From: Methanothermobacter sp. CaT2
GTDB lineage: Archaea > Methanobacteriota > Methanobacteria > Methanobacteriales > Methanothermobacteraceae
Assembly: GCF_000828575.1 (NCBI RefSeq)
Contig: NZ_AP011952.1
Span: 369,065 to 433,064, forward strand
Length of the DNA stretch: 64,000 nucleotides
Direction of reading: 5' to 3'
A model generated the notes under the pieces. It made no database searches. It was not told where the DNA came from and saw only the letters and a program-made list of their open reading frames with translations. A program made the position numbers and the translations under genes. Shown here piece after piece: positions 1-10,700 of the stretch; positions within the stretch are counted from its first letter, which is position 1, and each line of letters starts with the position of its first letter.

Positions 1-575
1 AACCAGCGGTCACCCCTCACTATATAGTTTCCTGAGTAGGATTTTGTCTCGATCACATAGACCCCTGTGGGCCCCACAACAACGTGATCGATGTTTCCGT
101 GGGCACCTGGAAGGTGAACGTCGTTGAAGATGTGATATCCCTGGGGGAGCCTTCTGAGGCAGCTGGCCACTATGAGTTCACCCACATAACCCTTTGTCCA
201 GCCCATACCCCTCATTTCACCCGTCCTCATGATTGCAAGGGACAGTAACATGATGGTAGGTCCGGCCAGGACCAGGATTATGGCCCATTTAAGGCCCGTG
301 ATTAGAAGCAGTATGCCTGAGGCAAAGGTGATGGCAGCCAGAGGGAGGGTCCAGTGCCCCACACCTGAGAGCCTCCAGTACCTCTCAGCCTTCTTCTGGG
401 TGTGGGTCCTCTTAAAGGATTCTGGAACACTCTTTGTCAGGTTACGGTACTCGTTGAGGCTGTTAACGTAGAGTAGAAGTGACCCGCACTCGTCGCACAT
501 GTAGAATACCCAGAATTCCTCTTCAGAGTTGATCTGCCAGTAGTGGTTACAGTTCTCACATATGAGGTAGGCCAT
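1..575 (-). CDS. NERD-domain (nuclease-related) membrane protein, partial
   Basis: The gene is cut by the window start; 191 codons are visible. The N-terminus is a small zinc-ribbon-like module (CENC near residue 7, CDEC near residue 28). Two adjacent hydrophobic segments follow at about residues 77-120. The visible end is GNIDHVVVGPTGVYVIETKS, the signature of the NERD domain, where the D and ExK residues form a PD-(D/E)XK-like nuclease core. The ATG at 575 is preceded by AGTGAT with 3 nt spacing, the usual arrangement in this genome. NERD proteins are thought to act in DNA processing, but no substrate can be read from the sequence. The family call is secure; the function is inferred. Confidence 0.85.
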   Translation of the reverse strand, partial: MAYLICENCNHYWQINSEEEFWVFYMCDECGSLLLYVNSLNEYRNLTKSVPESFKRTHTQKKAERYWRLSGVGHWTLPLAAITFASGILLLITGLKWAIILVLAGPTIMLLSLAIMRTGEMRGMGWTKGYVGELIVASCLRRLPQGYHIFNDVHLPGAHGNIDHVVVGPTGVYVIETKSYSGNYIVRGDRW

Positions 576-620
576 GATATCACTTAAAGACGATTTCCAT
601 TCTTAGTTATCGGAGGAGTT

Positions 621-634
621 CATTATATCTTTTT
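621..634 (-). promoter_or_regulatory. Putative TATA element of the NERD gene
   Basis: The minus strand reads AAAAAGATATAATG here, an A-rich stretch followed by an archaeal TATA-like box. It lies about 50 nt upstream of the ATG at 575, which would give a short 5' leader. Identified by eye only. Confidence 0.35.
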
Positions 635-848
635 CCGTGGGGGCTGTTTTGTGATTACATAACAATATGCTTGATGCATGATAAAGGCGCAGGTTCTAAA
701 GGGTGATACTGGTCATGAAATCTGGGTGAGGATATAGAGAGTTTCTGTTTAATCCTCTGGTTCATGGACTGGTAGTTGTGTACTTGATAGATCTCTATGT
801 AATCTTCAGAGTGAGAACATTACTGAGAACATTCCGATATACTGATCT

Positions 849-1028
849 TTAGGTAATTCTATGAGAGGTACCCAACCGTGTCATATCGGCTCCATGCAGA
901 ATCTCGCCTTTATTTTTTCCTGCGACTATTGCCATCCCATGATTTTGTTTCTCTTTAGCAATCCTGCAGTCATCCTTTAAACCTGGTTTTGCATCAGAAC
1001 TGGAGAGCAGAAGGGAAAACGGCCCCAT
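849..1028 (-). CDS. Possible 59-aa small protein
   Basis: A 59-codon frame starts at ATG 1028 and ends in TAA at 849-851. Its composition is soluble-looking and rich in charged residues (for example RIAKEKQNHGMAIVAGKNK), unlike a random frame in this AT-rich intergenic stretch. No ribosome site is visible, and the only nearby TATA box (around 1038-1045) is too close to the ATG to serve it. I do not recognise a family. It may be a remnant of a longer gene or chance. Apart from this frame, 576-1032 shows only a short direct repeat of TGAGAACATT near 810-835. Confidence 0.22.
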   Translation of the reverse strand: MGPFSLLLSSSDAKPGLKDDCRIAKEKQNHGMAIVAGKNKGEILHGADMTRLGTSHRIT

Positions 1029-1032
1029 ATTC

Positions 1033-1045
1033 TAAAGTTTTATAA
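1033..1045 (+). promoter_or_regulatory. Putative promoter of the small RHH gene
   Basis: AAAGTTTTATAAG is a good archaeal TATA element with an upstream A-rich stretch. A start site about 25 nt downstream would fall near 1068, leaving a leader of about 15 nt that carries the AAGGGGTG ribosome site before ATG 1083. Confidence 0.45.
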
Positions 1046-1082
1046 GTGCCGGAGACCAAGTTTATGTAAGGGGTGTAATCTT

Positions 1083-1244
1083 ATGGTTGGAAGGAGACCT
1101 GGAGGAGGACTTAAAGACACGAAACCCGTTGTTGTCAGACTCTACCCTGATGAAATAGAGGCCCTTAAAAGCAGAGTTCCGGCAAATACAAGCATGAGTG
1201 CCTACATCCGCAGGATAATCCTCAATCACCTGGAAGATGATTAA
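1083..1244 (+). CDS. Small ribbon-helix-helix (CopG/Arc-like) DNA-binding protein
   Basis: This is a 53-aa basic protein. A flexible N-terminus rich in G, R and K leads into PVVVRLYPDEIEALKSRV, a beta strand and first helix, and then TSMSAYIRRIILNHLE, the second helix. That strand-helix-helix order is the ribbon-helix-helix fold, which dimerises and inserts a paired strand in the DNA major groove. A ribosome site AAGGGGTG sits about 6 nt before the ATG. No toxin-like partner is adjacent, so it may be an orphan antitoxin-type repressor or a regulator of a nearby gene. The fold is likely; the target is unknown. Two inverted repeats downstream (1566-1595, 1762-1803) are possible operators. Confidence 0.7.
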   Translation: MVGRRPGGGLKDTKPVVVRLYPDEIEALKSRVPANTSMSAYIRRIILNHLEDD

Positions 1245-1282
1245 CAACTATTTTTTAATTAGTAATATCATAATTCTATCCA

Positions 1283-1543
1283 TCATTTAATTTTATCTGG
1301 AGGCATTGCAATCGGTGAAGGTGCTGTAACGTGGTGATGTATATCCTCTGATGGTCCTGACAGGGACTCCAGCACACCATTTCTGATAGGTGTGAACTTA
1401 AAGTAAAGTCCGTCATGGATTCGTATCACACCTTCAGTTCGACCTTTTCATCTTTGCAGGGTAAAGTTGTGCGGGAATGGGGTAATTAAACCATTCAGTA
1501 TATATGGTGCTGGTGATTTACACCCATTTGAGACCATTTTCAT
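1283..1543 (-). pseudogene. Decayed small ORF interrupted by one in-frame TGA
   Basis: From ATG 1543 a single frame runs 86 codons to TGA 1283-1285, broken only by an in-frame TGA at 1448-1450 (codon 32). Both halves read like protein: the first includes SPAPYILNGLITPFPHNFTL, the second GVIRIHDGLYFKFTPIRNG. A single TGG-to-TGA change (Trp to stop) would explain the break. No ribosome site is visible. The family is not recognised. The second half alone could be made from GTG 1429 (48 aa), but without a good ribosome site. The remaining intergenic DNA up to 1945 holds two inverted repeats and nothing else I can support. Confidence 0.4.
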
Positions 1544-1565
1544 TTTTCATGCTAAACTCAGAATA

Positions 1566-1595
1566 ACCTTCGTTAAACGATAATATTACGAAGGT
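1566..1595. repeat. Inverted repeat, 8-bp arms
   Basis: ACCTTCGT (1566-1573) and ACGAAGGT (1588-1595) are perfect inverse copies separated by 14 nt. It lies in non-coding DNA between the decayed ORF and the sensor kinase gene. It could be a dyad operator or a weak hairpin. Confidence 0.5.
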
Positions 1596-1761
1596 AAATA
1601 TTTCTTCTCATGTCGCGGAGGTAGAGGGAGTATATGTTTATCAGAACACATTGCTGACATACCCTGTTCACCCTCGCGAGAGGAGTATTTATCTATCAGA
1701 GAATCTGAATGACGAGTTCTGTTTCATTTAGGGGTCCTTCAGGTGGCAGGGTGTTTTTCTG

Positions 1762-1803
1762 ATTCTTATGTAACAGACATCCATGTAACAGTTACATAAG
1801 AAT
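1762..1803. repeat. Perfect 13-bp inverted repeat, operator or hairpin
   Basis: ATTCTTATGTAAC (1762-1774) and GTTACATAAGAAT (1791-1803) are perfect inverse copies around a 16-nt spacer. The half-motif ATGTAAC occurs once more inside the spacer (1783-1789), so there are three copies of the core. This suits a repressor binding array better than a terminator, because no T-run follows. It lies about 140 bp downstream of the sensor-kinase stop codon. Confidence 0.6.
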
Positions 1804-1945
1804 TTTTCAGGGCCCAGCAAAACTCCTCCATCATAGCAAAAAATCCTGGAGACGCTTTAAGAATTATCCTTCAGTCCTTGATTTACATGGTTATTCGCCA
1901 TGGAGTACCACTTCCAGCAGTGCGCCATTTCTACCTTGCTGTACC

Positions 1946-3616
1946 CTAATGTTCCGCAGGGAAGCTTATCCTGAACTCAGTGCCATGATCCCGTCTGATG
2001 GTGAGGGTTCCATCCAGCTGGGCGGTGAGTATACTCACCAGGCTGAGACCCAGGGTATCAGTGTTCTCAGGCTCAATATCCTCAGGTAAACCAACACCAT
2101 CATCAGCAACCACCAGCGAAACCTCATCATCATGGGATCTGATCCTCACGGTCACGGTGCCGGTCCCGTCAGGGAAGGCGTACTTGACACTGTTTGTCAC
2201 AAGCTCATTGATTATGAGGCCAAGGGGTATCGCGGTGTCAATATCCGGTTTTATGTCATCAACTTCAATAACCTTCATTATACCGGTCCCATGGGCTATG
2301 ATTATATCATCCACCAGCCTCTCTACATAGTCCCTGAAGTTGATGCTGGCAAGGGACTCTGAACGGTAGAGGTGCTCATGTATCATTGCCATAACCTTTA
2401 TGCGTCCCTGGCTTTCCATCAGCACATCGCGGACCTCTTCACCCTCTGTTCCGAGACTCTGGAGGTTCAGGAGACTTGATATTATCTGGAGGTTGTTCTT
2501 GACGCGGTGGTGCACCTCCCTTAAGAGGATCTCCTTCTCACTGAGGGATCTCCGGAGATTCTCCTCAGCCTCCTTGATTTCCGTGATATCCACCATGGAG
2601 GTCACGCTTTTCGTGGTACCCGGGATCATGTCCACTATCATCTGCATGTGCCTGACTTCACCATGCCGGTTTTGAAATCTGAAGGTGTACCTCCTCGGTG
2701 CGAGGCTCGGGTCCCTTATTCGGAGTTTATGATACTCCGTCATCCTTTCAAGGTCCTCGTCCACCACGAACTCGGTCCAGCTCTTTTTCCCCTCTATCTC
2801 ATCCCCTGAGTAGCCGCTCAGTCTCTCAAATTCTCTGTTGGCAAGGATTATGGTGGTGTCCTCATCCACTATGGTGGTCGCAGCCCCGGTGTTCTCGAAT
2901 ATGGTCCTGTAGAGTTTTTCCTTCTCCTCGAGTTCCTCTTGAAGATGTTTTTCCTTTGTGCGGTCCTCATAAACTGCTACCACCTCACCTGAGGGTAATC
3001 TGTACACGAAGTTTTCCCTCCATCCACTTATTCTCTCGTCACGGTACTGTGTGAGGGGGTAGTGCTCAGGATTCCCTGTCCTGTATACTCTCCTGAGGAC
3101 ATCAAGGAGTCCGAACTCCTCCACACCTGGAAAGACCTCAGTCACCCTTTTTCCAAGGACCTCCTCCCTCTTAACATTCTCAGTCTCCTCAGCGGCCCTG
3201 TTGAAGTCAGTGAATATGAAATCCTCACCATCATTCACGGCCTCGTAGACTGCAACACAGGTATTGATATTCTCAAAGAGTTCTCTGTAGCGTTCCTCCT
3301 CCAGAACAGGTCTCCTGATGATAAAGTCCATACACGCCTTGATTTCCTCTGTTCCCGCTGGCTTTTCAAGGCATCCATGGGGGCAGGTTACAACAACGTT
3401 CTCATCAAGGTCCAGGAGGTACATGAATGGCACCCTGATGTCGCATGAAGCCCACCAGCTGACCCTATCAGGGGTTGTGTATATCAGTACAGAGTCGGCC
3501 TCGGCGGCTCCTTCAATGGTGTCACTGACGGTCACCTCAACTCCGGGGGAGCCGAGCTTCTCAGGGAGATCAGAGACATCAACTTCAGCGTCCCTTACGA
3601 GGAGAATCCTGAGCAT
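1946..3616 (-). CDS. PAS-domain sensor histidine kinase (HisKA_2 type)
   Basis: Domains in order: about 95 residues resembling a degenerate receiver fold (MLRILLVRD start); a PAS domain at about 105-225; a second PAS domain at about 235-360 ([20 protein letters not shown]), ending in the usual VDITE motif; a HisKA_2 dimerisation region whose [13 protein letters not shown] near residue 368 carries the phospho-accepting His; and a HATPase_c domain to the C-terminus ([16 protein letters not shown] as N box, VADDGVGLP as G1 box). There is no membrane segment, so it should sense a cytoplasmic signal. Kinases of this type are numerous in Methanothermobacter. No response regulator is adjacent. The ATG at 3616 follows GTGAGGA closely. 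It lies 94 bp downstream of the DUF169 gene on the same strand. Confidence 0.9.
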   Translation of the reverse strand: MLRILLVRDAEVDVSDLPEKLGSPGVEVTVSDTIEGAAEADSVLIYTTPDRVSWWASCDIRVPFMYLLDLDENVVVTCPHGCLEKPAGTEEIKACMDFIIRRPVLEEERYRELFENINTCVAVYEAVNDGEDFIFTDFNRAAEETENVKREEVLGKRVTEVFPGVEEFGLLDVLRRVYRTGNPEHYPLTQYRDERISGWRENFVYRLPSGEVVAVYEDRTKEKHLQEELEEKEKLYRTIFENTGAATTIVDEDTTIILANREFERLSGYSGDEIEGKKSWTEFVVDEDLERMTEYHKLRIRDPSLAPRRYTFRFQNRHGEVRHMQMIVDMIPGTTKSVTSMVDITEIKEAEENLRRSLSEKEILLREVHHRVKNNLQIISSLLNLQSLGTEGEEVRDVLMESQGRIKVMAMIHEHLYRSESLASINFRDYVERLVDDIIIAHGTGIMKVIEVDDIKPDIDTAIPLGLIINELVTNSVKYAFPDGTGTVTVRIRSHDDEVSLVVADDGVGLPEDIEPENTDTLGLSLVSILTAQLDGTLTIRRDHGTEFRISFPAEH

Positions 3617-3710
3617 TCCTCACACGCCCTCCATGGTCTTCAGTGGGATTCACATACCTATTAAGTTAATTGTGATTCTGTGTTCAGGGATGATGGGTTC
3701 CCTGTTTCCA

Positions 3711-4397
3711 TCACTCCTCCCTGAAGGACCTCCTGGTTCTCATCTCCTCTAGGTTTGAGACTATCCTTGGAAGGTCGCCTGCTGGTATGCTCACCATAAC
3801 GTCCTCGTCCCTGATCTCCATGTGCCTCCTTGACCCTGTGTCGCCGAAGCCATAGGTTACCTTACCTGTGAGATATGGGAGTGCAGCCATTGAACTGCAT
3901 ATGGGGCCTGAGTCAGCCCCCAGTCCATGTGAACCGGAATCGTAGGCATTGGCGTGGAGTATCTCCATTGCCTGCCTGGCATTGCATATTATGAATATGA
4001 CGTCCGGTTCAAATTCAGCCCTTCCGAGTGGTGCGAATATCAGGGCCCTGAATATGCCAGGTTCAATGTTAAGATTGTTTCTCCAGGAGCGCTGGACTGC
4101 AGGTATGTCCCGGTAGACTCCCATGGCCGTGAGGAATGCCCCGCTTCTCATACTGGCCGGGAACTCTTTCGCGTCCCTTAACCCTGTGTATCTTGCACCC
4201 CCCATACATTCCTCCTCATCTGCAGTTGCATAGAAAACCTCCCCCTTCATGGCCTTCTCAAGCTTCTTGCAGAACCTTGATTTACCTTCCTCCCTTTCGA
4301 TGTCCTGTGGCGCCCTCACTGACCACCTTATGGCCACAGGTTCATTCTCGAGCTTCAAAAGTTCCCTGAACCTTTCACCCATTGCTCTGTAATCCAT
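3711..4397 (-). CDS. DUF169 family protein
   Basis: A 228-aa soluble protein matching the DUF169 family common in methanogens: N-terminal LLKLENEPVAIRWS, a central EECMGGARYTGL motif, and a later GADSGPICSSMAALPYLTG block with a conserved-looking Cys. The biochemical role of the family is not established; conserved cysteines have suggested metal or cofactor binding. The start is supported by GGAGGTG 6-7 nt before ATG 4397. It is divergent from the M48-like fragment at 4450 and may be co-transcribed with the sensor kinase downstream. Confidence 0.8.
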   Translation of the reverse strand: MDYRAMGERFRELLKLENEPVAIRWSVRAPQDIEREEGKSRFCKKLEKAMKGEVFYATADEEECMGGARYTGLRDAKEFPASMRSGAFLTAMGVYRDIPAVQRSWRNNLNIEPGIFRALIFAPLGRAEFEPDVIFIICNARQAMEILHANAYDSGSHGLGADSGPICSSMAALPYLTGKVTYGFGDTGSRRHMEIRDEDVMVSIPAGDLPRIVSNLEEMRTRRSFREE

Positions 4398-4449
4398 TTT
4401 AGCACCTCCTAATGATTATTTTATCTATTTTCGGATATATTTTATCAAA

Positions 4450-4770
4450 ATGGCGGGTGCTCCAAAAAAATTTTTTGACAGGATTGAAAGGGATGCATTC
4501 CTTGAACAGGCAAGGGAATTCAGGGATTATGACTATGACAGCCTTGATAAGGTAGGGAAGGCGCTTCTTGTAATGGATAACACCCATCCATGGACCGTTA
4601 TGAGGGCATCTGAAATTCTTGAATGGATTGAATCCGGCGCATACAGTGAGATCATGGAGAGACGCACCAGAGATCTGGAAACAGGTTTTAACTGTCCCAA
4701 ATGTGGAACAACCCTCAATGGTGATGAGAACTTCTGTGGAATGTGCGGATCGAAGTTATGGTGCCGATGA
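4450..4770 (+). CDS. C-terminal fragment of an M48 (HtpX-like) protease with zinc ribbon
   Basis: The 106-aa product starts GAPKKFFDRIERDAFLEQAR and continues with NTHPWTVMRASEILEWIESG, which resembles the region after the catalytic domain of archaeal M48 metalloproteases. It ends in a zinc ribbon, CPKC near residue 80 and CGMC near 93. The HExxH catalytic motif and the membrane segments expected upstream are absent. The frame is open back to about 4390 but has no start other than ATG 4450 and no ribosome site. It looks like a 5'-truncated remnant that lost its catalytic half, although a small zinc-ribbon protein may still be made. Confidence 0.5.
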   Translation: MAGAPKKFFDRIERDAFLEQAREFRDYDYDSLDKVGKALLVMDNTHPWTVMRASEILEWIESGAYSEIMERRTRDLETGFNCPKCGTTLNGDENFCGMCGSKLWCR

Positions 4771-4774
4771 ACCA

Positions 4775-7700
4775 TCATTTATTCATTTTCCTGATTGCAG
4801 AGTATAAACCTGCAATAAGAACTGATACAAGGAGGCCCGCCAGGAGCCAGGTGTAATCAACCACCTTTTTCTGTCCCCCGGGGACGGCAGTCATGTTGAT
4901 GACGCTTTCAGCGATGCTTCCGCCTGCTGAAACAGGTCCGGCACTTAAACGGCTTATCTGTTCTATGAATACTCCGCCGGGGGTTACACCGGTCCCTCCC
5001 GGCGTCGCAGCTGCTTTTATTGTGAATACTATCAGTGAATAGACTATGTTAACACCATCACTTGCCCTTATTATCATGTAGTAGGTTCCAGGTGCAGTGA
5101 CCGGTCCACCGGTATATGGATCACCGTTGAGGATTGAAATCCATGATTCAAGGTTATCATCACTGACGGTTATCACGGGTCTGACCGTGCCAGTGTAGAC
5201 GCCACCGTTCCTCACCCCGGTGACCGTTATAACAGGAGGGGTTGCGTCGTGCCTGTATGAGGAACCGAATCCATCAACAAAGCAACTGAAGGATTTCATC
5301 ATCCCTGGAACTGCTTCCCCTATCCATTCTGAACCTGAAAGTGGCTCCATATTCTCATCAAGGACCTCAAGAATTATTCTGTAACTTCCACTATCAACGC
5401 CGTATAACTGGATCCGGAATTCTCCTTCAATCATCGGGAGAACTATTGCCTGGGGTTCGCTGTAGGGGCTGTTGTAGAAGGCCTCAGCTCCAAAATCATT
5501 TACAATACCCTTCAATGGATCATATCCTATTCTCCTGCCGTCAGGTGCTGTTATAAGGAGCGTAACCGGAGAAAATGCTCCTATATGGATGTAGGTGGGG
5601 CTCGCGGTGGCCGGACTCTTGATGAGTGGAAGTAGCAGTGACAGATCTCTGCTTGAAGAGAACAGGTCAGGTATGATATTTGATGCATGTCCTCTGTAAT
5701 CTGCTGCAAGACCAGAATACACTCCAAGGAGGTAATCGAGTCTGGCGGGGTCGGTCCCCGCTATAAGTGATGGCCATCTCTTCAGTATCTTTACCATCTC
5801 CGTCCTTGTCTCAAAGAAATCAGAGGCGGTTGAATAGCAGAGTCCTGAGGCCATTGAAATCAGTGAGTAGTCCCATGGTGTTTTCTGGGCATGGTATTTC
5901 AGGGCCTCAATTAACCCCTCCCTTACCTGGATGAACTGGTTGCTGGCGTCGGCAATGTATTTTGCTGTCCATGCCTGTGAACGGAAGTCAAAGATTTTCA
6001 GATAGCTGACCACCTTCTCGAGGACCTTCATGATAAGAACTGCGGGCATGGCAGGTGTCTTCATGAGAACGTCATTGACCTCATCCTTCAGGAGGCTGAG
6101 ACCCTGTTCAATATAGAATCTCAGGATGAGACCTGATATCTCTGACATGATGGAGCTTTCGTCCCATGTCAGGAGCTCTGTGAGGGCCTCCCTCGTGTCC
6201 CCTGAGGTGTAATCCCTGATTAACACGAGCTGGGGCCTGTATGTATCTGCGACTTCAAGCTGCCACATGAGAGTGAAGATATACTCCACCATGTCCTTCT
6301 GGAATTGAAGGCTTTTATCCACAACATCCAGGACACTAAGAACATCTGAGAGGGCGTTTTTTTCTGTTCCCCCCGGGATAACCTTGAGCCACTTATTTAT
6401 CTTGATGTATGCATCATTCAGGACATTTACACCCGTCAGGGTAGTGCTGAAGGTGTTCAGCAACTTATCATAATATCCGGGTACATGGATCTGGTAAACT
6501 CCGCTTCCAATGGCCCTGGCGATGGAGGCCCTTATGACATCATCAGCATCCGGAGCTCCAGGGATCTGTCCGAATGTTGCTATCAGCCAGCTGTAGTATG
6601 CTATATCTGAAAGTATTGATGATGCGGCGTCTGTAACATAATCAACCTGGGCCTGGTCGATGAGAGAAAGACCAGTTAAGGTAAGGCTCTCATAAAAGGA
6701 TTTTCTGAGTGCCCCAAGGAATACAATATTCCTGATATCCGGATTGGAAACCTCATAGTATTTCCCATTGACGTATTTTACAACATCTATTTCAAGTAGC
6801 TGGCCGTAGATGGAGGAAAGGTAGGCTGGTGACCCCAGGTAGGCGGGTTTTCCACCATTATAGCCGGGACCCCATACAAGGAATATCTGATACTTTTCTC
6901 CATTGTAGAATATCTCTTCCCATACCGTCGGGTAACCCCTGGCGGTGGTGAATGTCCAGGTGTATGGTTCCATTGACGGCAGAATTTTTCCATACACCGT
7001 CCTTATATCCGGGCCTATGTAACCCGTGAACAGCTTTAAACCCCCAAGTTCAGTTGAGGGTTTGAAGTATGCGCAGTTCAGGGATTCAATGTAACCTGCT
7101 GTTCCATTGACAGTGAAGCCATCCTTCATGATATGGAATACATCCTCTGAGATGCTTGAGGGGTCCATGGGGACGTTGAAGTACGCCCTTATGGTGTAAT
7201 TCAGGGGTACAGAGACGGCTCCATCCTCCGGTGTTGTGTAATCAACTATTGTCTTTAAGAACTCCAGGCTGGAGATTCTTGATGATACTGAGACTGTTGA
7301 ATTCTGCGGGACACTGTTCTGGAACCAGTTGACTGTTTCCCATACAAATACCACGCTCAGGTGGCTTTTATCCAGGTCATCAGGTATTTTAACAATATAC
7401 TGTTTCCAGGTCTTCCTGTCTGCCCCGATTGCAGAGGTTTTAGCCGTGTCAAGAATCCCGCTCCGGGTACCCCATGGGGCTTCATGCCGCGCATAGAGGA
7501 TGGGTGATGGTTGCAGGCTGCAGAGCTTATCAAAGCCTGCTATGGCTTTAAGGTCATCTTCGACCAGTTTGAAGCCCCGACCATCGTTGAAGTATACGAG
7601 AACTGCGCCACCCCAGCCCCAGTAGACACTGGTTTTCACGCTAACATCTGTCATCCATAATGAGAGAAAATCAGCGTCATGGGAATCCATGAAGGGCGTC

Positions 7701-10700
7701 TCGGCGACTGTGAATGATAGCTGTCCTCCCATTGGCAGGATATAGTTACCTGAACGGGTACTGAACCTTGATAGAAGGCTGCGATCAGGTCCATTCATGT
7801 CACAGTATCCATAAATCGAACCGTCACCCATGAATCCTGTTGAGTTATCATATACCACACGGTGATTGTGTGATGCTGAGTACTCAATTAAATCAGGGCT
7901 GTAGAGACCATCGGATATGATGTTCTCAAGGGGTACAGGAACCGGTTCAATATGGTAGAATCCTGTGTTAAGTGTCCATGAGAGTCCATGACCATCAACG
8001 ACATGGAAGTTTATGGTGTGCGGTCCCTGCTGGAATCCTGATTTTACATTGTAGATAACGGTACACCTGTAGGGGACAATGTCCATTATTACGGTCGGAT
8101 CTGTGTTTATGGTCACACCATCAATTTCAAGTTTGAAGGAAGCAAATCCTCTATCAGAGTTCTCCTGAACATCAAAGGATACTGTGAGGGTTTCATTTTC
8201 CCCGCTGCCGGTCATGTTCATATACCTTTCTGTGATATCAGGGGGGCCTGTTATGCTTGAGAAGGAAAGTTCTCGTGTTGCATTGTTACCTGCCCTGTCA
8301 GAGACCCTCACGGTCACGGTATGAGTGCCCTGAGGTAGGAATCCATGATCACGGGGGCTGTATGTCACCTGAACGGATGCAAGGGAGGCCATGTAATTAT
8401 ATCCATAGGGTGTATTGCCCTCCAGGATATCGGCGTAAACATGCTGTGAGTAGATAAGGTTTTCAGTTATACTGTGCCCATCCAGGAGGACCTCAAGGTT
8501 CCAGGGGGTGAGTTCAGGGTACCGTACTGAATGGTACAGGAGGTATCCCCTTGAAAACCCTGAGAAGGAATCTGAAATACTGAACGTGATTACCTGAGCC
8601 GGTCTCACTGTTGAACCTGGCACAGGGAGACTGAAGGCGATTTCAGGTGCTACCCTATCAACAGTCAGGGCGTACTTCCTCAGAGCGGTGTTACCAAGCC
8701 GATCGGTGACGTTTAGGGTGATATTGTATTTACCATCTTGTGGCACAGAGAGTGTCACACGAAAGAGGCTCCCATCCCCCATCCATGAGATAATGTTACC
8801 AGCTGATGCTGTGGCCTTGAGACTCAATATTCCTGAAAGGTCCTGTAGAAGGCCCGTTATCTCAATGAGCCCTGTGTTCCATACTTCCTTCACATCTGCG
8901 ATTACCTCCGGCCCTGTCCTATCAATCAGAGTCGTGGCACTCAAAGTGGGGGTTCTGGCGTGATCCCTGGCATAACCTGTGACCCTGAAATTTATTGGAC
9001 CGTCTGGAGGGACGCGCGAACCCAGAGAATCCCTGATAAAACCATCCCAGTACCCATCTATCCTCTCAGTGAATAAACCAAGGTTGAGGGAATAATTATA
9101 ATCATCGAAACTTACAATCACCTCAAGGGGTTCGCTGATATCTGCAGTTATATGCATGGACTGTCTTCCCGGGGAGAAGGCTGGAGTTACATTCAGATTG
9201 CTGATCTGGGGGTTCATTGTTGAGATGAATATCTGCCAGTTCCTGTACCCCTCAAGTCCCTGATCATCAACGGCCACCACACTGAGGCTGTGCCATCCAT
9301 GGCTGATCTCTGTAATGCTGGCCCTCAGCTGCCAGTTACCGTAACTTCCAGTTAATGTTGTCTGCAGTGGAAGTCCATCCATGTAGATCCGGGATAGCTC
9401 TGAGAGACCGTTACCGGGATCATTACTGACGTTCACGGTCACATCAATACCGGAGGGCATCCTGTAGAATGAACCATCAGCCGGCTTCACGGATGTAACC
9501 CTGGGAGGGCTGTCTGTTATGGGGTAATAGGTGAAGTTCCATCTCTCCAGAAGCTCACCTGGCACCCTGACCTCTGCGGTGTACTGACCACCGCTCAGAA
9601 TGACTGATGGTGTGAATATGAGCCACTCACCGTCCCAGGCACCTGTCCCTGGCACTTCGCCCTGTTTACTGTAAAGCTTAATGCTGGCACCGGTGGCGCC
9701 TGGCCTTGCACCGAAAAGCAGGGCGCTGACATTGAAGGGCCTGTTGAGGATTGATCCCGGGAGGGGGTTTCTCCCGAGGATGTGCGTAATGAAGTATATG
9801 TCGATGTTGAGGTGCTGACCGTTCAGCAGGTTGAAGTCGCGTATTTCCTCGGAGCCATTGACGCACGCCTGGAGCCAGTGCCATCCCGGGATGATGTCCC
9901 TGAACTCAAAGTATCCACCCACTGTTGAGAGGGATATGCTATCATCAAGGGTGACTGTCCCTTCAAGAAGACCTGCCCAGCACCTGAGGGTCCCTGAGAC
10001 AGAGGATTCCATCAGCGGCTGGAGGGTAACATCAACGGGTCGGTTCTCACCTATCTGGAGAGTCCCGACCCAGAAATCATCTAAGGGAACATACCCGTCC
10101 TTTATGAAATCAAGGCTGTAATAATATTCAATGGGTTGCAGTGAAGTGAAACTGTAGGCGCCGTCCTCATCGGTGAGGGTGGTTATACTGTAGGACTCAT
10201 ACTCCCCGGCAAAGTAAATCAGGGTCACAAGCACACCCTCAAGGGGATCTCCTGTGGATTCATCGGTCACGGTTCCATGTATTCCTGAGAATGGTCCGTA
10301 CCTGAGTATGAAATCCTCGTTCACAGCGTCTCCATCCAGGTTCACCATCCTGTATTCATCTAGATAGAATGGAGAGAATGGATAGGATACCCTGACGTTA
10401 TATTCGCCCTGACCCGGCGCCTGAAGCTGGTACCTTCCATCATTAAGGGCTGCCGTTGATACGAGTTCAGTGTAATTATAGAGTTCAATGGTGGCCCCTG
10501 ATGCTGGAATGATATTATCAGGCACCATGCGATTCACATATCCGTAGATGGAGTTTTTCATAAGGAGGGTGAAGTTTGCCCCTGTGATGGTATCAGGAGC
10601 CACAGTGGCGCCCACACTGTATGTGGCTATGTAACGTGTGTCACTGGGAGTGAAGGTGTAGCTACCTGCTGGTAAATCGAACCTGTAATAACCTGATGAA

